From Oscillospiraceae bacterium (GTDB lineage: Bacteria; Bacillota; Clostridia; Oscillospirales; Oscillospiraceae): a stretch of DNA of 64,000 nucleotides. Both the position numbers and the translations under genes were made by a program. Within the stretch, counting starts at the first letter, position 1; every line of letters starts with the position of its first letter. The notes beneath the pieces were generated by a model, which had not been told where the DNA came from, did not search any database, and saw only the letters and a list, made by a program, of their open reading frames with translations. Positions 47,498 through 57,404 of this stretch are shown in pieces. Where the stretch lies: positions 1 through 64,000 of the forward strand of contig CAKASQ030000005.1 of NCBI GenBank assembly GCA_916988195.3, read 5' to 3'.

Positions 47498-48343
47498 TTA
47501 CCTTTCGTGAAGGAACAAAACGCCGATTGTGCCGGGACCGCAGTGGCTCGAGACGGTGCACCCGGCGCGCGTGACGCAGATTTCCTCAAAGTTCTGATAT
47601 TGCCGGACAGCTTCCTTCGCTGTCTCGATGATTTCCTCCGACACGCCGGAGTGCGTGATGAAGACGCGGCGCAGGTTCAGGTCTTCTTTCCCTTGCAGGC
47701 GGTCGGCAATGTATGCCTTGACGCAGGCTTCAAACGTGCCGCGGTATTTTTTGCAGACGTGCATCTTGCCGTCCGTTACTTCAATGGCCGGGCGGAGCCT
47801 TAATAAATTCGCGCCCAGCACGGCGACGGACGAGCACCGGCCGCCTTTTTTCATGTATTCTAAGCGGCTTAAAATGAAGCTCGCGTCCACCTGCTCGGTG
47901 AGCACCTGCAAATAGCTTACGATTTCCTGCGGCTCCATACCCTCCCGCGCGCAGCGCTCGGCTTCTAAAACAACCAGCCCGTGCCCGGTTGAGAGATTGC
48001 GCGAGTCTACAACGTAGACGTTCGGATACTCTGCCGCCGCGAGGCTCGCGTTCTGATAGCAGCAGGAAAAATCGGAGGAAATGCAGATGTGGATGACAAA
48101 GTCGTATTTCCGGGATAAATCGGAAAACAGGCGCACATAATCGGCCAGATTCACAGCCGCCGTCGCGGCAAGCTCTCCGCCATTTGCTACGTGCTCATAG
48201 ATATCGTCCGGGAAAATGTCCTCGCCGTCGCGGTACGTTTTTTCGCCCAGCTGGACATAAAGCGGCGTTAAACCGAGGCCATACTGCTCCAACAGTTCAG
48301 GGCTCAGGTCACAGGTCGAATCGGCGGTAATTTTATAATTCAA
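47498..48343 (-). CDS. DegV-family fatty-acid-binding protein
   Basis: A 281-residue DegV protein. It should bind fatty acids and may present them to a fatty acid kinase. ADSTCDLSPELLEQYGL and the SSDFSCCYQNASLA and VDSRNLSTGHG motifs are typical. TTG at 48343 has GAGAGGTGAGG upstream and gives the family-like start. The start overlaps the end of tadA by 11 bases. Confidence 0.92.
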   Translation of the reverse strand: MNYKITADSTCDLSPELLEQYGLGLTPLYVQLGEKTYRDGEDIFPDDIYEHVANGGELAATAAVNLADYVRLFSDLSRKYDFVIHICISSDFSCCYQNASLAAAEYPNVYVVDSRNLSTGHGLVVLEAERCAREGMEPQEIVSYLQVLTEQVDASFILSRLEYMKKGGRCSSVAVLGANLLRLRPAIEVTDGKMHVCKKYRGTFEACVKAYIADRLQGKEDLNLRRVFITHSGVSEEIIETAKEAVRQYQNFEEICVTRAGCTVSSHCGPGTIGVLFLHER

Positions 48344-48833
48344 AGTCCTCACCTCTCGTTGGTTCGCGTAGTTGCTGTTTCTTTCTTTCGCGAAGCGAGC
48401 GGAAAAAGGTCTGCAAAAGCGCCCGGCACTCCTCTTCGAGAACGCCGGTTGTAACATCGGGACGGAAGCATCCCGGAAGGCAAAGAAGATTCACGAGCGA
48501 GCCGCCCGCACCCATTTTAGAGTCCGCCGCGCCATAGACCACGCGTGGAATCTGCGCGCCGGTAATTGCACCTGCGCACATGCAGCAGGGCTCAAGCGTC
48601 ACGTAAAGCGTACACTGCCACAGCCGCCAGCCGCCAAGCGTCCGGCAAGCCTCGCCAATGGCCTCCAGCTCCGCATGGGCAAGGGCAGACTTTCCCTTCT
48701 CCCGGCGGTTTCGCCCGCGGCCGACGATCCGGCCGTCTTCCATCGCGACAACGCAGCCGACCGGCACCTCGCCGTCATCCGCTGCTTCCTGCGCAAGCCT
48801 CAGTGCCTCGCGCATCATGGCCGTATCGTCCAT
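48333..48833 (-). CDS. tadA: tRNA adenosine(34) deaminase TadA
   Basis: A 166-residue zinc deaminase that makes inosine at the wobble position of tRNA-Arg. H53-A-E55 and P82-C83-C84-M85-C86 form the zinc and proton-transfer site. AAGGAGAAC precedes ATG at 48833. A longer in-frame extension looks non-coding and was rejected. Confidence 0.93.
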   Translation of the reverse strand: MDDTAMMREALRLAQEAADDGEVPVGCVVAMEDGRIVGRGRNRREKGKSALAHAELEAIGEACRTLGGWRLWQCTLYVTLEPCCMCAGAITGAQIPRVVYGAADSKMGAGGSLVNLLCLPGCFRPDVTTGVLEEECRALLQTFFRSLRERKKQQLREPTRGEDFEL

Positions 48834-49025
48834 CCGTTCTCCTTGTCTTCGATCAAAAGCCGCCCAGAGGTTCATCCCGGCAAACGCCCGGCAGTGGGAG
48901 GCTTTTTGTTTTTGGCTGCACACACCTTTTTCAGCCGTCGCGCCGTATGGTACGGTGCTGGTATCATCATACCTGAAACTGGGCCGTTCGTCAATACGCG
49001 CGGGCAGATTCGGCAGGCGTCGAGC

Positions 49026-49082
49026 GAATTTTACAAAAAATGTAAAATTCTGCTTGACAACGATGGTTTGGCGTAGTATGCT
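49026..49082 (+). promoter_or_regulatory. promoter with upstream inverted repeat for the small-protein cassette
   Basis: TTGACA (49054-49059), a 17-base spacer and TATGCT (49077-49082). GAATTTTACA and TGTAAAATTC flank AAAAA at 49026-49050, immediately before the -35 box. TGTAAAT/ATTTACA occur again at about 49089-49123. These look like operator half-sites. Confidence 0.65.
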
Positions 49083-49137
49083 TTGACTGTAAATAATTGG
49101 TATTTCTACAAACGAATTTACAAGGAGGAGCATTCCT

Positions 49138-49353
49138 ATGATGCAAAAACAAAGAGCCTCGCGCAGATCAAAGGACCGGCAGCAGGCGGCCGTCTTCGCC
49201 TATTGCGGCCTGTGCGGCGGGGAAATTTATCTGGGGCAGCTGTATTACGAGATGGACGACCGGCTTCTTTGTCCGGAGTGCCTGCCGGAGTATGCAAAAT
49301 CGTATTTTCTCAGCCGCCAGCGTACGGCCATGCTTCCGGAGTGGATGGCATGA
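49138..49353 (+). CDS. small zinc-ribbon protein
   Basis: A 71-residue protein with two CxxC pairs, C23/C26 (YCGLCGGE) and C45/C48 (LCPECL), probably binding one zinc. AAGGAGGAG lies 6-7 bases before ATG. No family was recognised. It is the first gene of a three-gene cassette. Confidence 0.75.
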   Translation: MMQKQRASRRSKDRQQAAVFAYCGLCGGEIYLGQLYYEMDDRLLCPECLPEYAKSYFLSRQRTAMLPEWMA

Positions 49354-49583
49354 CGCTTCTGGAGCTCTCGGCGCAGTATGAACAAAGCGCGCAGCTGCTG
49401 CGCGTCCGGCTTTCCGAGCTGCGGCGGCAGAAAAAGACGGCGGAGGACCGGCAGGAGCTTTTCTGGCTGGAGCGGCGGATGGCCGTGCTATCGCAGATGC
49501 TGCGGCAGACGAACGAGCTGGCCGCGCTCACCGCGCACTATTATGAAAGGGGATATTACCGCAATGAAAGCTATCGGATATGA
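49350..49583 (+). CDS. small coiled-coil protein
   Basis: A 77-residue helical protein (LLELSAQYEQSAQLLRVRLS, LFWLERRMAVLSQMLRQT). Its ATG overlaps the stop of the zinc-ribbon gene (ATGA), and it overlaps the start of the third gene by 20 bases. No family was recognised. Confidence 0.7.
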   Translation: MTLLELSAQYEQSAQLLRVRLSELRRQKKTAEDRQELFWLERRMAVLSQMLRQTNELAALTAHYYERGYYRNESYRI

Positions 49584-49806
49584 GGACTATCAGGGCCCGC
49601 GGCTCACGCGCCAGCAGCAGATTGCCCGCATGCACCGCGTGATCGAAAACGAGCTGACGGAAAAGCAGAAAAGAGCTGTGCTCGGCTATTACGTCGACAG
49701 AAAGACCATGCCGGAGCTTGCCCGGGAGTTTGGCGTGTGCAAATCGACCGTCTGCCGCACCATCCAGCGCGCCGAAAAGCGCCTGCGCAGATGTTTGCGG
49801 TATTAA
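49564..49806 (+). CDS. sigma-70 region-4-like helix-turn-helix protein
   Basis: An 80-residue DNA-binding protein (LTEKQKRAVLGYYVDRKTM, then ELAREFGVCKSTVCRTIQRA). It resembles region 4 of sigma factors and phage late regulators. AAAGGGG lies about 12 bases before ATG, within the previous gene. The cassette could be a prophage remnant or a small control operon. Confidence 0.75.
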   Translation: MKAIGYEDYQGPRLTRQQQIARMHRVIENELTEKQKRAVLGYYVDRKTMPELAREFGVCKSTVCRTIQRAEKRLRRCLRY

Positions 49807-49835
49807 ATGAAATTTTGCATGCCTTCCGGAATGTT

Positions 49836-49941
49836 CGTAGGGGTCGATGCCCACATCGACCCAAGGGCAGTTACGAATTCGCCGAAGATTTCCAAAAAAA
49901 CGGTGCGTTTTGCCGGGGCGATGTGGGCATCGCCCCCTACG
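49836..49941. repeat. hairpin-ended 106-bp repeat, copy B1
   Basis: The same ends as copy A (CGTAGGGGTCGATG... and ...ATCGCCCCCTACG). Its middle TTACGAATTCGCCGAAG matches copy C1. Confidence 0.85.
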
Positions 49942-49968
49942 CATAACAGGGGAATTTTCTAAAATTCT

Positions 49969-50074
49969 GTAGGGGCGGACGACTCTGTCCGCCCGGCGGA
50001 ACACATTTCCAAAACGCGAAAATCTCCGGCGAATTCGTACTTCTGTAGGGACGATGTGGGCATCGCCCCCTACG
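49969..50074. repeat. hairpin-ended 106-bp repeat, copy B2
   Basis: A left hairpin of different sequence (GGGGCGGAC/GTCCGCCC) and a right hairpin (ACGATG/CATCGC). It begins 27 bases after copy B1. Confidence 0.8.
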
Positions 50075-50111
50075 CAAATTTGAGAAATTTCTGAGATCCT
50101 TTAGAGCGGAT

Positions 50112-50141
50112 AAAAAAATCCCCCGACGAGTTGGTCGGGGG
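50112..50141 (-). terminator. terminator of the 76-residue protein gene
   Basis: On the minus strand CCCCCGAC pairs with GTCGGGGG and is followed by ATTTTTTT. It lies about 140 bp after that gene. Confidence 0.8.
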
Positions 50142-50283
50142 CAGGGTTGTGGGATTGACGGCGCGTGCCGTCCGGGATATGAAGTGCGCTCGCATTGGAT
50201 AAGCTGTACGCTCAGTATAGCGTGGGGGAAGGAGAAAGTCCGTCGAAACGGGTCGGGCGGAAAAAAATTCGGATTGGCCTTGC

Positions 50284-50514
50284 CTACATGCCCTGTTCGC
50301 GAAAGAAGATCTGCGCCTGTGTGCAAAGTGCGCGCACGTTCTCCAGCGCCTGCGCGTCTTCGATGGACGGGTCGAGCGCGAGCGCGCAGATTTTTCGCAG
50401 CAGCTGCACGGAAGCATCCGCGCAGGCTCTCCCGGCGGCCTCCTCCGAGAGCGTCAGATTGCCGGCCAGAAGCCCAGATACCGCCTGCCGCAGCAGCGCG
50501 TCAAATACGTCCAT
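50284..50514 (-). CDS. small hypothetical helical protein
   Basis: A 76-residue all-helical protein (DALLRQAVSGLLAGNLTLSEEA, ENVRALCTQAQIFFRE). AAAAGGAGGCG precedes ATG. No family was recognised. It is divergent from mnmG. Confidence 0.65.
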   Translation of the reverse strand: MDVFDALLRQAVSGLLAGNLTLSEEAAGRACADASVQLLRKICALALDPSIEDAQALENVRALCTQAQIFFREQGM

Positions 50515-50671
50515 CGCCTCGCCTCCTTTTCCTTATTTTACACGAAGGCGGGCGCGAAAGAGCGAGAACCGGGGGAGCCCGGCTTTTTTTCTGCGGAAAC
50601 CGGCGCACGTCCTTGCAAAAACGGCCTTCCCTTGCTAAAATAATACCTTACATGAAACGGAGGCGATGCAT

Positions 50672-52549
50672 ATGAATTACGCGGCCGGGAGCTACGATGT
50701 GGCCGTCATCGGCGCGGGACACGCGGGAATTGAAGCGGGGCTTGCCTGCGCGCGGATGGGCCTTTCTACCGTCGTCTTCACGATCAACCTCGACGCGGTC
50801 GGCAATATGCCCTGCAATCCCGCCATCGGCGGCACGGGAAAGGGGCACCTGGTGCGTGAGCTCGATGCGCTGGGCGGCGAAATGGCCAGGGCGGCGGACC
50901 GCTGCTGCATCCAGTACCGGATGCTGAATCTTGGAAAGGGCCCGGCGGTACACTCGCTGCGCGCGCAGGCCGACCGGCGGAAATATCAGGAGGACATGAA
51001 GCATACGCTCGAGCGGCAGGAAAACCTGGACCTCAAGCAGGCGATGGTGGTCTCCATTGGCCTCACCGACGGGCATGTTTCGTCTGTCACGACAAGGCTC
51101 GGCGCGGTGTATGACGTGAAGGCCGTTGTGATCGCCTCCGGCACATACTTAGACGCACGGGTCATCACGGGCGACTGCGCCTATTCCTCTGGTCCCGACG
51201 GCATGCAGGCGGGCATTTTGCTCACCGATTGCCTCAAATCCTTCGGCCTTCGCATGCGGCGATTTAAAACCGGAACGCCCCCGCGCGTGAACCGCCGTTC
51301 GGTGGACGTCTCCAAGATGGAGCTTCAGCCGGGAGATGAGCGCCCGGAGCCGTTTTCCTTTTCCACAACGGGCGAGGTCAAAAATCAGGCTGTGTGTTAC
51401 CTCACCTATACGAACGAGGAAACGCACCGGATCATCCGGGAAAATTTTGCGCGCTCGCCGCTTTTTAACGGCATGATCGAATCGGTTGGCCCCCGGTACT
51501 GCCCGTCGATCGAGACGAAAATCGACCGCTTTCCGGAAAAAACGCGCCATCAGCTCTTTGTGGAGCCCTGCGGGCTCGGGACGGACGAGCTCTACATTCA
51601 GGGCCTTTCGTCAAGTCTTCCCGAGGATGTGCAGATCGCGATGGTACACACAATCGCGGGACTCGAGCACGCGGAGATCATGCGTCCGGCGTATGCGATT
51701 GAATACGACTGCATCGACCCGACGGAGCTTCTTCCGACGCTGGAGAGTAAAAAAGTTCCCGGGCTATACGGCGCGGGGCAGTTTAACGGCTCTTCAGGCT
51801 ATGAGGAGGCGGCGGTACAGGGCTTTGTTGCGGGTGTGAACGCGGCGCTCAAAATCAAGGGCGAGGAGCCAATGATCCTAAGGCGCATGGACGGCTATAT
51901 TGGGACACTCATTGACGACCTCGTCACCAAGGGCACGAACGAGCCGTACCGGATCATGACCTCGCGCTCGGAATACCGGCTTTTACACCGGCAGGACAAT
52001 GCAGACCAGCGCCTTTGCCCCATCGGGCACAGGATTGGCCTGATTTCAGATGCGCAATACGAGGCGGTCTTAGAAAAATACCGGACGGTCGAGCGGGAAA
52101 AAAAGCGTCTGGAGGCGACCGGCATTTCCGAGAGCGAAGCGCTGAACGCCATGCTCCTGGCGCATGATACTGCGAGTGTCAAGGGCTCTGCAAGGCTCTC
52201 TGATCTTTTGAGGCGGCCGCAGATCGGCTATGAGGATCTTGCACCGTTTGACCCCGAGCGCCCAGCGCTTTCTCACGCAGTGCGCGAGGCCGTGGAGATT
52301 CAGATGAAGTACGCGGGCTATATCGAGCGTCAGCAGCGGCAGGTCGCGGAGCTTGCGCGAGAGGAAAGCCGCCTGCTTCCAAAAGAGATCGACTATCTGT
52401 CCATTACAGGTCTTCGCGTCGAGGCGCGGCAGAAGCTCGATGAAATTCGTCCGCTTTCCATCGGGCAGGCCGGACGGATCTCGGGCGTGTCGCCGAGCGA
52501 TATCGCGGTGCTTCTCATCTGGCTGTCGCAGCACGAAAAAGGAGAATGA
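50672..52549 (+). CDS. mnmG: tRNA uridine-5-carboxymethylaminomethyl enzyme MnmG (GidA)
   Basis: A 625-residue FAD enzyme that, with MnmE, makes cmnm5U34 in tRNAs. FAD-binding [10 protein letters not shown] begins at residue 14. [23 protein letters not shown]-like GTYLDARVI and the C-terminal GISPSDI-type [10 protein letters not shown] are present. ATG at 50672 has GGAGG 9 bases upstream; an ATG two codons earlier is too close to that site. Confidence 0.96.
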   Translation: MNYAAGSYDVAVIGAGHAGIEAGLACARMGLSTVVFTINLDAVGNMPCNPAIGGTGKGHLVRELDALGGEMARAADRCCIQYRMLNLGKGPAVHSLRAQADRRKYQEDMKHTLERQENLDLKQAMVVSIGLTDGHVSSVTTRLGAVYDVKAVVIASGTYLDARVITGDCAYSSGPDGMQAGILLTDCLKSFGLRMRRFKTGTPPRVNRRSVDVSKMELQPGDERPEPFSFSTTGEVKNQAVCYLTYTNEETHRIIRENFARSPLFNGMIESVGPRYCPSIETKIDRFPEKTRHQLFVEPCGLGTDELYIQGLSSSLPEDVQIAMVHTIAGLEHAEIMRPAYAIEYDCIDPTELLPTLESKKVPGLYGAGQFNGSSGYEEAAVQGFVAGVNAALKIKGEEPMILRRMDGYIGTLIDDLVTKGTNEPYRIMTSRSEYRLLHRQDNADQRLCPIGHRIGLISDAQYEAVLEKYRTVEREKKRLEATGISESEALNAMLLAHDTASVKGSARLSDLLRRPQIGYEDLAPFDPERPALSHAVREAVEIQMKYAGYIERQQRQVAELAREESRLLPKEIDYLSITGLRVEARQKLDEIRPLSIGQAGRISGVSPSDIAVLLIWLSQHEKGE

Positions 52550-52550
52550 C

Positions 52551-53321
52551 ATGTATTTGGATTCCCACGCGCATCTGGACGACGAACGGTTCCAGAAGGA
52601 CTTTGAAGAAATTCTTGCGCGCATGAAGCATAGCGGCGTAACGGCGATGATGAACATCGGCTGCGATCTGCCGTCGTCTGAAAACTCCGTGCGTCTGGCG
52701 GAAACCTACCCGTGGGTCTGGGCGGCGGTCGGCAGCCATCCGGACGATGCGGACCATGTGGACGAAGCGCGCATTGCGGTTTACCGGGAGCTGTGCAAAC
52801 ATCCCCGCGTGAAGGCGATCGGGGAGATCGGGTTAGATTATCACTACGAGGACGTGCCGCGCGAGGTGCAGAAACAGGCGTTCCGGATGCAGATGGCGCT
52901 GGCGCAGGAGCTTTCTCTTCCTGTCGTCGTTCATGAGCGCGAGGCGCACGAAGACGGACTGCGCATTGTGGATGAATTTCCGGACGTGAAGGGCGTGTTC
53001 CACTGCTACTCGGGAAGCCTCGAGATGGCAAAGGAGCTCGTAAAGCGCGGCTGGTACATCGGTTTTACCGGCGTGGTGACATTCAAAAACGCGCGCAAGG
53101 CCGTCGAGGTGGCGGAGAATATCCCCTTGGACCGGATCCTGATCGAGACCGACTGCCCGTATATGGCCCCTGAGCCCTATCGCGGCCGGCGCAACGACCC
53201 GTCGCTCGTGCCCTTCGTCGCAGCAAAAATCGCGCAGCTGCGCGGACTTGCCCCGGAAGATATCGGCAAGGCGACGAGCGAAAACGCAAGAAGGCTCTTC
53301 TGCATCGAAGAAGGCAAATAA
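52551..53321 (+). CDS. TatD-family metal-dependent DNase
   Basis: A 256-residue TIM-barrel hydrolase. H6-x-H8 (DSHAHLDD), EIGLDYHY, VVVHEREAHED, FHCYSG and ETDCPYMAP are the metal and catalytic motifs. It acts on DNA ends or D-aminoacyl-tRNA, depending on the member. AAAGGAG precedes ATG, one base after the mnmG stop, so the two are cotranscribed. Confidence 0.93.
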   Translation: MYLDSHAHLDDERFQKDFEEILARMKHSGVTAMMNIGCDLPSSENSVRLAETYPWVWAAVGSHPDDADHVDEARIAVYRELCKHPRVKAIGEIGLDYHYEDVPREVQKQAFRMQMALAQELSLPVVVHEREAHEDGLRIVDEFPDVKGVFHCYSGSLEMAKELVKRGWYIGFTGVVTFKNARKAVEVAENIPLDRILIETDCPYMAPEPYRGRRNDPSLVPFVAAKIAQLRGLAPEDIGKATSENARRLFCIEEGK

Positions 53322-53361
53322 AAAACGGACTGCTGTTTAACAAGGACAGCAGTCCGTTTTT
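53322..53361 (+). terminator. terminator after tatD
   Basis: AAAACGGACTGCTGT pairs with ACAGCAGTCCGTTTTT, beginning at the stop codon. Confidence 0.93.
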
Positions 53362-53383
53362 CGCTGGAAGGGTTCCAAATCTG

Positions 53384-53490
53384 CGTAGGGGCGATGCCTA
53401 CATCGCCCCATTTGGCAATTACGAACTCGCCGAAGGTTATCGTAAAATCAGTACGTTCTGCCGGGTCGATGTGCTCAATCGACCCCTACG
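53384..53490. repeat. hairpin-ended 107-bp repeat, copy C1
   Basis: Left hairpin GGGGCGATG/CATCGCCCC and right hairpin GGTCGATG/ATCGACC, so left and right arm types are swapped compared with copies A and B1. The spacer AACCTCCCAGAGG follows. Confidence 0.85.
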
Positions 53491-53517
53491 AACCTCCCAG
53501 AGGCACCAAAAAAGCTT

Positions 53518-53624
53518 GTAGGGGCGGGCGACTCTGCCCGCCCTTGGGAAGTTTCGAATTTGCCGATGGGTATCGCGTTTCGAATGTGCATTTTGCCGGG
53601 CGGACAGGGTCGTCCGCTCCCTAC
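53518..53624. repeat. hairpin-ended 107-bp repeat, copy C2
   Basis: Left hairpin GGGGCGGGC/GCCCGCCC and right hairpin GCGGAC/GTCCGC. It begins 27 bases after copy C1, the same spacing as B1-B2. Confidence 0.8.
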
Positions 53625-53642
53625 GAACCTCACGGAAGCGCT

Positions 53643-54107
53643 TCAAAACAGGGTCGATTCGGTATCCTCGGCCTGCTCCAGAAGCGTTTCGATGTCGCTC
53701 TCGCCGAAGACCTCAATGCCGTTTTTCTTGAAAAGCGCCGCGGTCACGCCGTCGCCGGGGGTGAGCTTGCCGGAAAAGGTTCCGTCGTAAATTTCGCCGG
53801 AGCCGCAGCTGGGGCTTCGCTCTTTCAAGACGGCCTTTTTGCAGCCAAATACGCGCGCCAGGTGCAGCGCCTGCTCCGCGCCTCTCTGGTACTGCGCGGT
53901 TACATCAAGGCCGGACTTCATGACGACAAGGTCTCCCTGCCGCTCGGATGGCTCGCGCGGGGTGGGGAGGCCTCCCAGCTGTTCGGGACAGACGGGCACG
54001 AGCTGATAGCGCCCCATGAGCGCCTCGACGGACAAAACGGGCTTGCTTCCGCCGTCATAGCGGCAGGCCGCGCCAAGAAGGCAGGCGCTGATCAAAATCG
54101 GTTCCAT
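53643..54107 (-). CDS. DUF523-family protein
   Basis: A 154-residue protein of DUF523. ISACLLGAACRYDGGSK, VCPEQLGGLPTPR and KERSPSCGSGEIYDG are its signature, and the conserved cysteines suggest a metal or Fe-S site. Function is unknown. It starts directly after the NUDIX gene stop (TAA-ATG). Confidence 0.9.
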   Translation of the reverse strand: MEPILISACLLGAACRYDGGSKPVLSVEALMGRYQLVPVCPEQLGGLPTPREPSERQGDLVVMKSGLDVTAQYQRGAEQALHLARVFGCKKAVLKERSPSCGSGEIYDGTFSGKLTPGDGVTAALFKKNGIEVFGESDIETLLEQAEDTESTLF

Positions 54108-54572
54108 TTATCGTATCCTTTCTCCGTTCAAAACGGCGGCAGTGAGCGCATCGCCCTCGTAGACGAGCTTTAAAGAAAAAAACGGCACGCGCATATCCAT
54201 CAGCCGCAGGAAGATTTTATCCCCCTCCCACTGCTGAAGATCATAAAGCTTTTTCTTGTCGATCCACTCCAGAACGCCCTCGTCACACTCGCGGAGCTGT
54301 CCTTCAAAACCCGTTGCGTGGAACAGGTGCATGTACTCGGTCCAGTCGCCGTTTACGAACGTGACAATGCCGCAGTAGCGATAATCTGTCAGACGGAGTC
54401 CTGTTTCCTCCCGCACCTCGCGGCAGACGCAGTCCTCCGGGCTCTCGCCGGGCTCGAATTTTCCGCCCACGCCGATCCACTTGTCATGATTTTCATCGTT
54501 CTCTTTTTTGACGCGGTGCAGCATCAGATACTGACCCCCGCGCTCCAGGTAGCAAAGCGAGGTGTTTTTCAT
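54108..54572 (-). CDS. NUDIX hydrolase (MutT-like, 8-oxo-dGTP type)
   Basis: A 154-residue pyrophosphatase. The Nudix box runs from G37 to G58 (GKFEPGESPEDCVCREV, then REETG). YCGIVTFVNGDWTEYMHLFHA resembles 8-oxo-dGTP diphosphatases. GAGGCGGGACG precedes ATG. It forms a two-gene unit with the DUF523 gene. Confidence 0.9.
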   Translation of the reverse strand: MKNTSLCYLERGGQYLMLHRVKKENDENHDKWIGVGGKFEPGESPEDCVCREVREETGLRLTDYRYCGIVTFVNGDWTEYMHLFHATGFEGQLRECDEGVLEWIDKKKLYDLQQWEGDKIFLRLMDMRVPFFSLKLVYEGDALTAAVLNGERIR

Positions 54573-54896
54573 CGTCCCGCCTCCTTTTTGTCTATTCTAT
54601 CAGCCCCGGCGGCGACTTGCAAGCGGAAGTCTTCGGCGGAATGCTGCAAAAAAGAAAGGAGATTTTGTCGGAAATCACATTCCATTTTCCTCTGTGTCTG
54701 TGGTACAATACATATATTCTGGTCGGGCTGATTCCAAATCCACATTCTTGGCAGCCCGATAACAAAAAAGGAGGGTAAAACCAAACTCCGGGAGACTCCC
54801 GGTGCGGCATTGTGGAGACATGCCGTAATACGTTCGCCAAGCCCGGCGTTCGTGAGAGTGCGCATTGCGGAGGCAGCGCAGTCAGAGTCAGAAACT
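54573..54896. other. 324-bp region with long leader of the ABC ATPase gene
   Basis: A possible -10 box TACAAT lies near 54702. An unused strong ribosome-site-like AAAGGAGGG is near 54770, with no start codon at normal distance. A CTCCGGGAG/CTCCCGG inverted repeat follows near 54786-54801. ATG-CCG-TAA (54821-54829) could be a two-codon frame. No gene is supported on either strand. Confidence 0.45.
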
Positions 54897-56084
<1,188 letters not shown>

Positions 56085-56107
56085 GCTTTTTGATTTTGCA
56101 TATACCG

Positions 56108-56137
56108 GGAGCCGCGGGCAAAGCCCGCGGCTCCTTT
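56108..56137 (+). terminator. terminator after the ABC ATPase gene
   Basis: GGAGCCGCGGGC pairs with GCCCGCGGCTCC around AAA, followed by TTTCG. Confidence 0.8.
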
Positions 56138-56192
56138 CGCTGCGAAAGCTTCTTGTTTTTAAAAATTGACTGAAAAAATACGGCTTTTCCGG

Positions 56193-56221
56193 TTGACATT
56201 CTTTTAAAAAGCCGATATAAT
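56193..56221 (+). promoter_or_regulatory. promoter of rpsF-ssb-rpsR
   Basis: TTGACA (56193-56198), a 17-base spacer and TATAAT (56216-56221) form a consensus promoter about 79 bp before rpsF. Confidence 0.95.
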
Positions 56222-56299
56222 AATCCAGCTTGCGTAATGCAGGCGATCCTTGCCGCAGAGGGATTCTGCGGCCATAAGTCCAAAAGGAGGTGCAACATC

Positions 56300-56596
56300 A
56301 TGGCAAAGCTTTCCGCAAAGTATGAGATCCTCTATATCATCGATCCCGCGCAGGGTGAAGAGGGTATCGCGGCTCTCGTGGAAAAATTCAAGGGCATCGT
56401 GGAAAACCACGGCACGCTCACCAGTGTTGACGAGTGGGGCAAGAGACATCTGGCCTATCCCATCAACGACCTGACCGAAGGCTACTACGTCTACATGACC
56501 TGTGACGTCACGCCCGACATGCCCGCAGAGCTCGATCGTGTCTTCAAGATCACCGACGGCATTCTGCGCTCGATCATCGTGGCTGTCGAAGAGTAA
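56300..56596 (+). CDS. rpsF: 30S ribosomal protein S6
   Basis: A 98-residue S6 (KYEILYIIDP, EWGKRHLAYPINDLTEGYY) that pairs with S18 on the 30S platform. AAAGGAGGTGC precedes ATG at 56300. It leads the conserved rpsF-ssb-rpsR operon. Confidence 0.97.
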   Translation: MAKLSAKYEILYIIDPAQGEEGIAALVEKFKGIVENHGTLTSVDEWGKRHLAYPINDLTEGYYVYMTCDVTPDMPAELDRVFKITDGILRSIIVAVEE

Positions 56597-56607
56597 GGAG
56601 GCTATTC

Positions 56608-57066
56608 ATGCTGAACCAAATCGTTCTCATGGGTCGTCTTACCCGTGACCCCGAGCTGCGCCGGACCGGCAGCGGCGTGGCGGTCGCGTCCTTTACGCTC
56701 GCTGTCGACCGCGATTTTGCGGCCCAGGGCGCGGAAAAGGAAACGGATTTTGTCGATATCGTCGCATGGCGCAACACGGCGGAATTTGTCAGCCGCTTTT
56801 TCACCAAGGGCCGTATGGCTGTGGTGACCGGCCGGCTCCAGATCCGCAACTGGACAGACAAAGAGGGCAATAAGCGCCGCTCGGCAGAGGTCGTTGCAGA
56901 CAATGTCTACTTCGGCGACTCCAAGCGCGATGGCGCGGCCCCCGGCGGCTTCGACCAGACGCCGTCTTACCCGCAGGCGCCTGCCTATCAGGCTCCGGCC
57001 AGCCCTGCGCCCAGCGCGTCCGGTTTCTCCATGCTCGAGGACGACGATTCCGAGCTCCCGTTCTGA
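56608..57066 (+). CDS. ssb: single-stranded DNA-binding protein
   Basis: A 152-residue SSB. The OB-fold covers residues 1-105 (MLNQIVLMGRLTRDPELRRT, FVDIVAWRNTAEFV), followed by a flexible Pro/Ala-rich tail ending in the protein-recruiting tip DDDSELPF. TAAGGAGGC precedes ATG. Confidence 0.97.
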   Translation: MLNQIVLMGRLTRDPELRRTGSGVAVASFTLAVDRDFAAQGAEKETDFVDIVAWRNTAEFVSRFFTKGRMAVVTGRLQIRNWTDKEGNKRRSAEVVADNVYFGDSKRDGAAPGGFDQTPSYPQAPAYQAPASPAPSASGFSMLEDDDSELPF

Positions 57067-57117
57067 TCGGGTTTTTCCCAACGAATGTTTCCACAAGACA
57101 AGATAGGAGGATAAATT

Positions 57118-57357
57118 ATGGCAATGGCTAATGATCGTGTCCATCCTCGCAAGCGCAAGAAGGTTTGCTCGTTCTGCGTCGACAAGGTTGCCCACATCGA
57201 TTTCAAAGACACTGCGAAACTCCGCCGTTACCTGTCTGAGCGCGGCAAGATCCTGCCCCGCCGTACGACTGGTACCTGCGCTGCGCATCAGCGTCAGCTG
57301 ACGGTCGCCATCAAGCGCGCCCGCCACATCGCCCTGCTGCCGTACGTAGCAGAATAA
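57118..57357 (+). CDS. rpsR: 30S ribosomal protein S18 (zinc type)
   Basis: A 79-residue S18 with [10 protein letters not shown], a CxxC pair typical of zinc-type S18, and the conserved [31 protein letters not shown] precedes ATG. Confidence 0.97.
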   Translation: MAMANDRVHPRKRKKVCSFCVDKVAHIDFKDTAKLRRYLSERGKILPRRTTGTCAAHQRQLTVAIKRARHIALLPYVAE

Positions 57358-57403
57358 AAACGTAAAAAAATTCCGTCCGCATTGGACGGAATTTTTTTAC
57401 GTT
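57358..57403 (+). terminator. terminator of rpsF-ssb-rpsR
   Basis: A perfect stem of about 21 bp: AAACGTAAAAAAATTCCGTC and onward pairs across GCATT with the second arm, which ends in a T run. Confidence 0.95.
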
Positions 57404-57404
57404 T

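Noticed and set aside
46578-50074. Possible CRISPR array, because of regularly spaced repeats
   Set aside because: Repeat units are about 106 bp with internal hairpins and occur singly or in pairs. There are no short direct repeats with unique spacers, and no cas genes.
46650-53640. Short peptides with RRGRCPHRP-like sequences
   Set aside because: They are translations of the 106-bp repeats, not genes.
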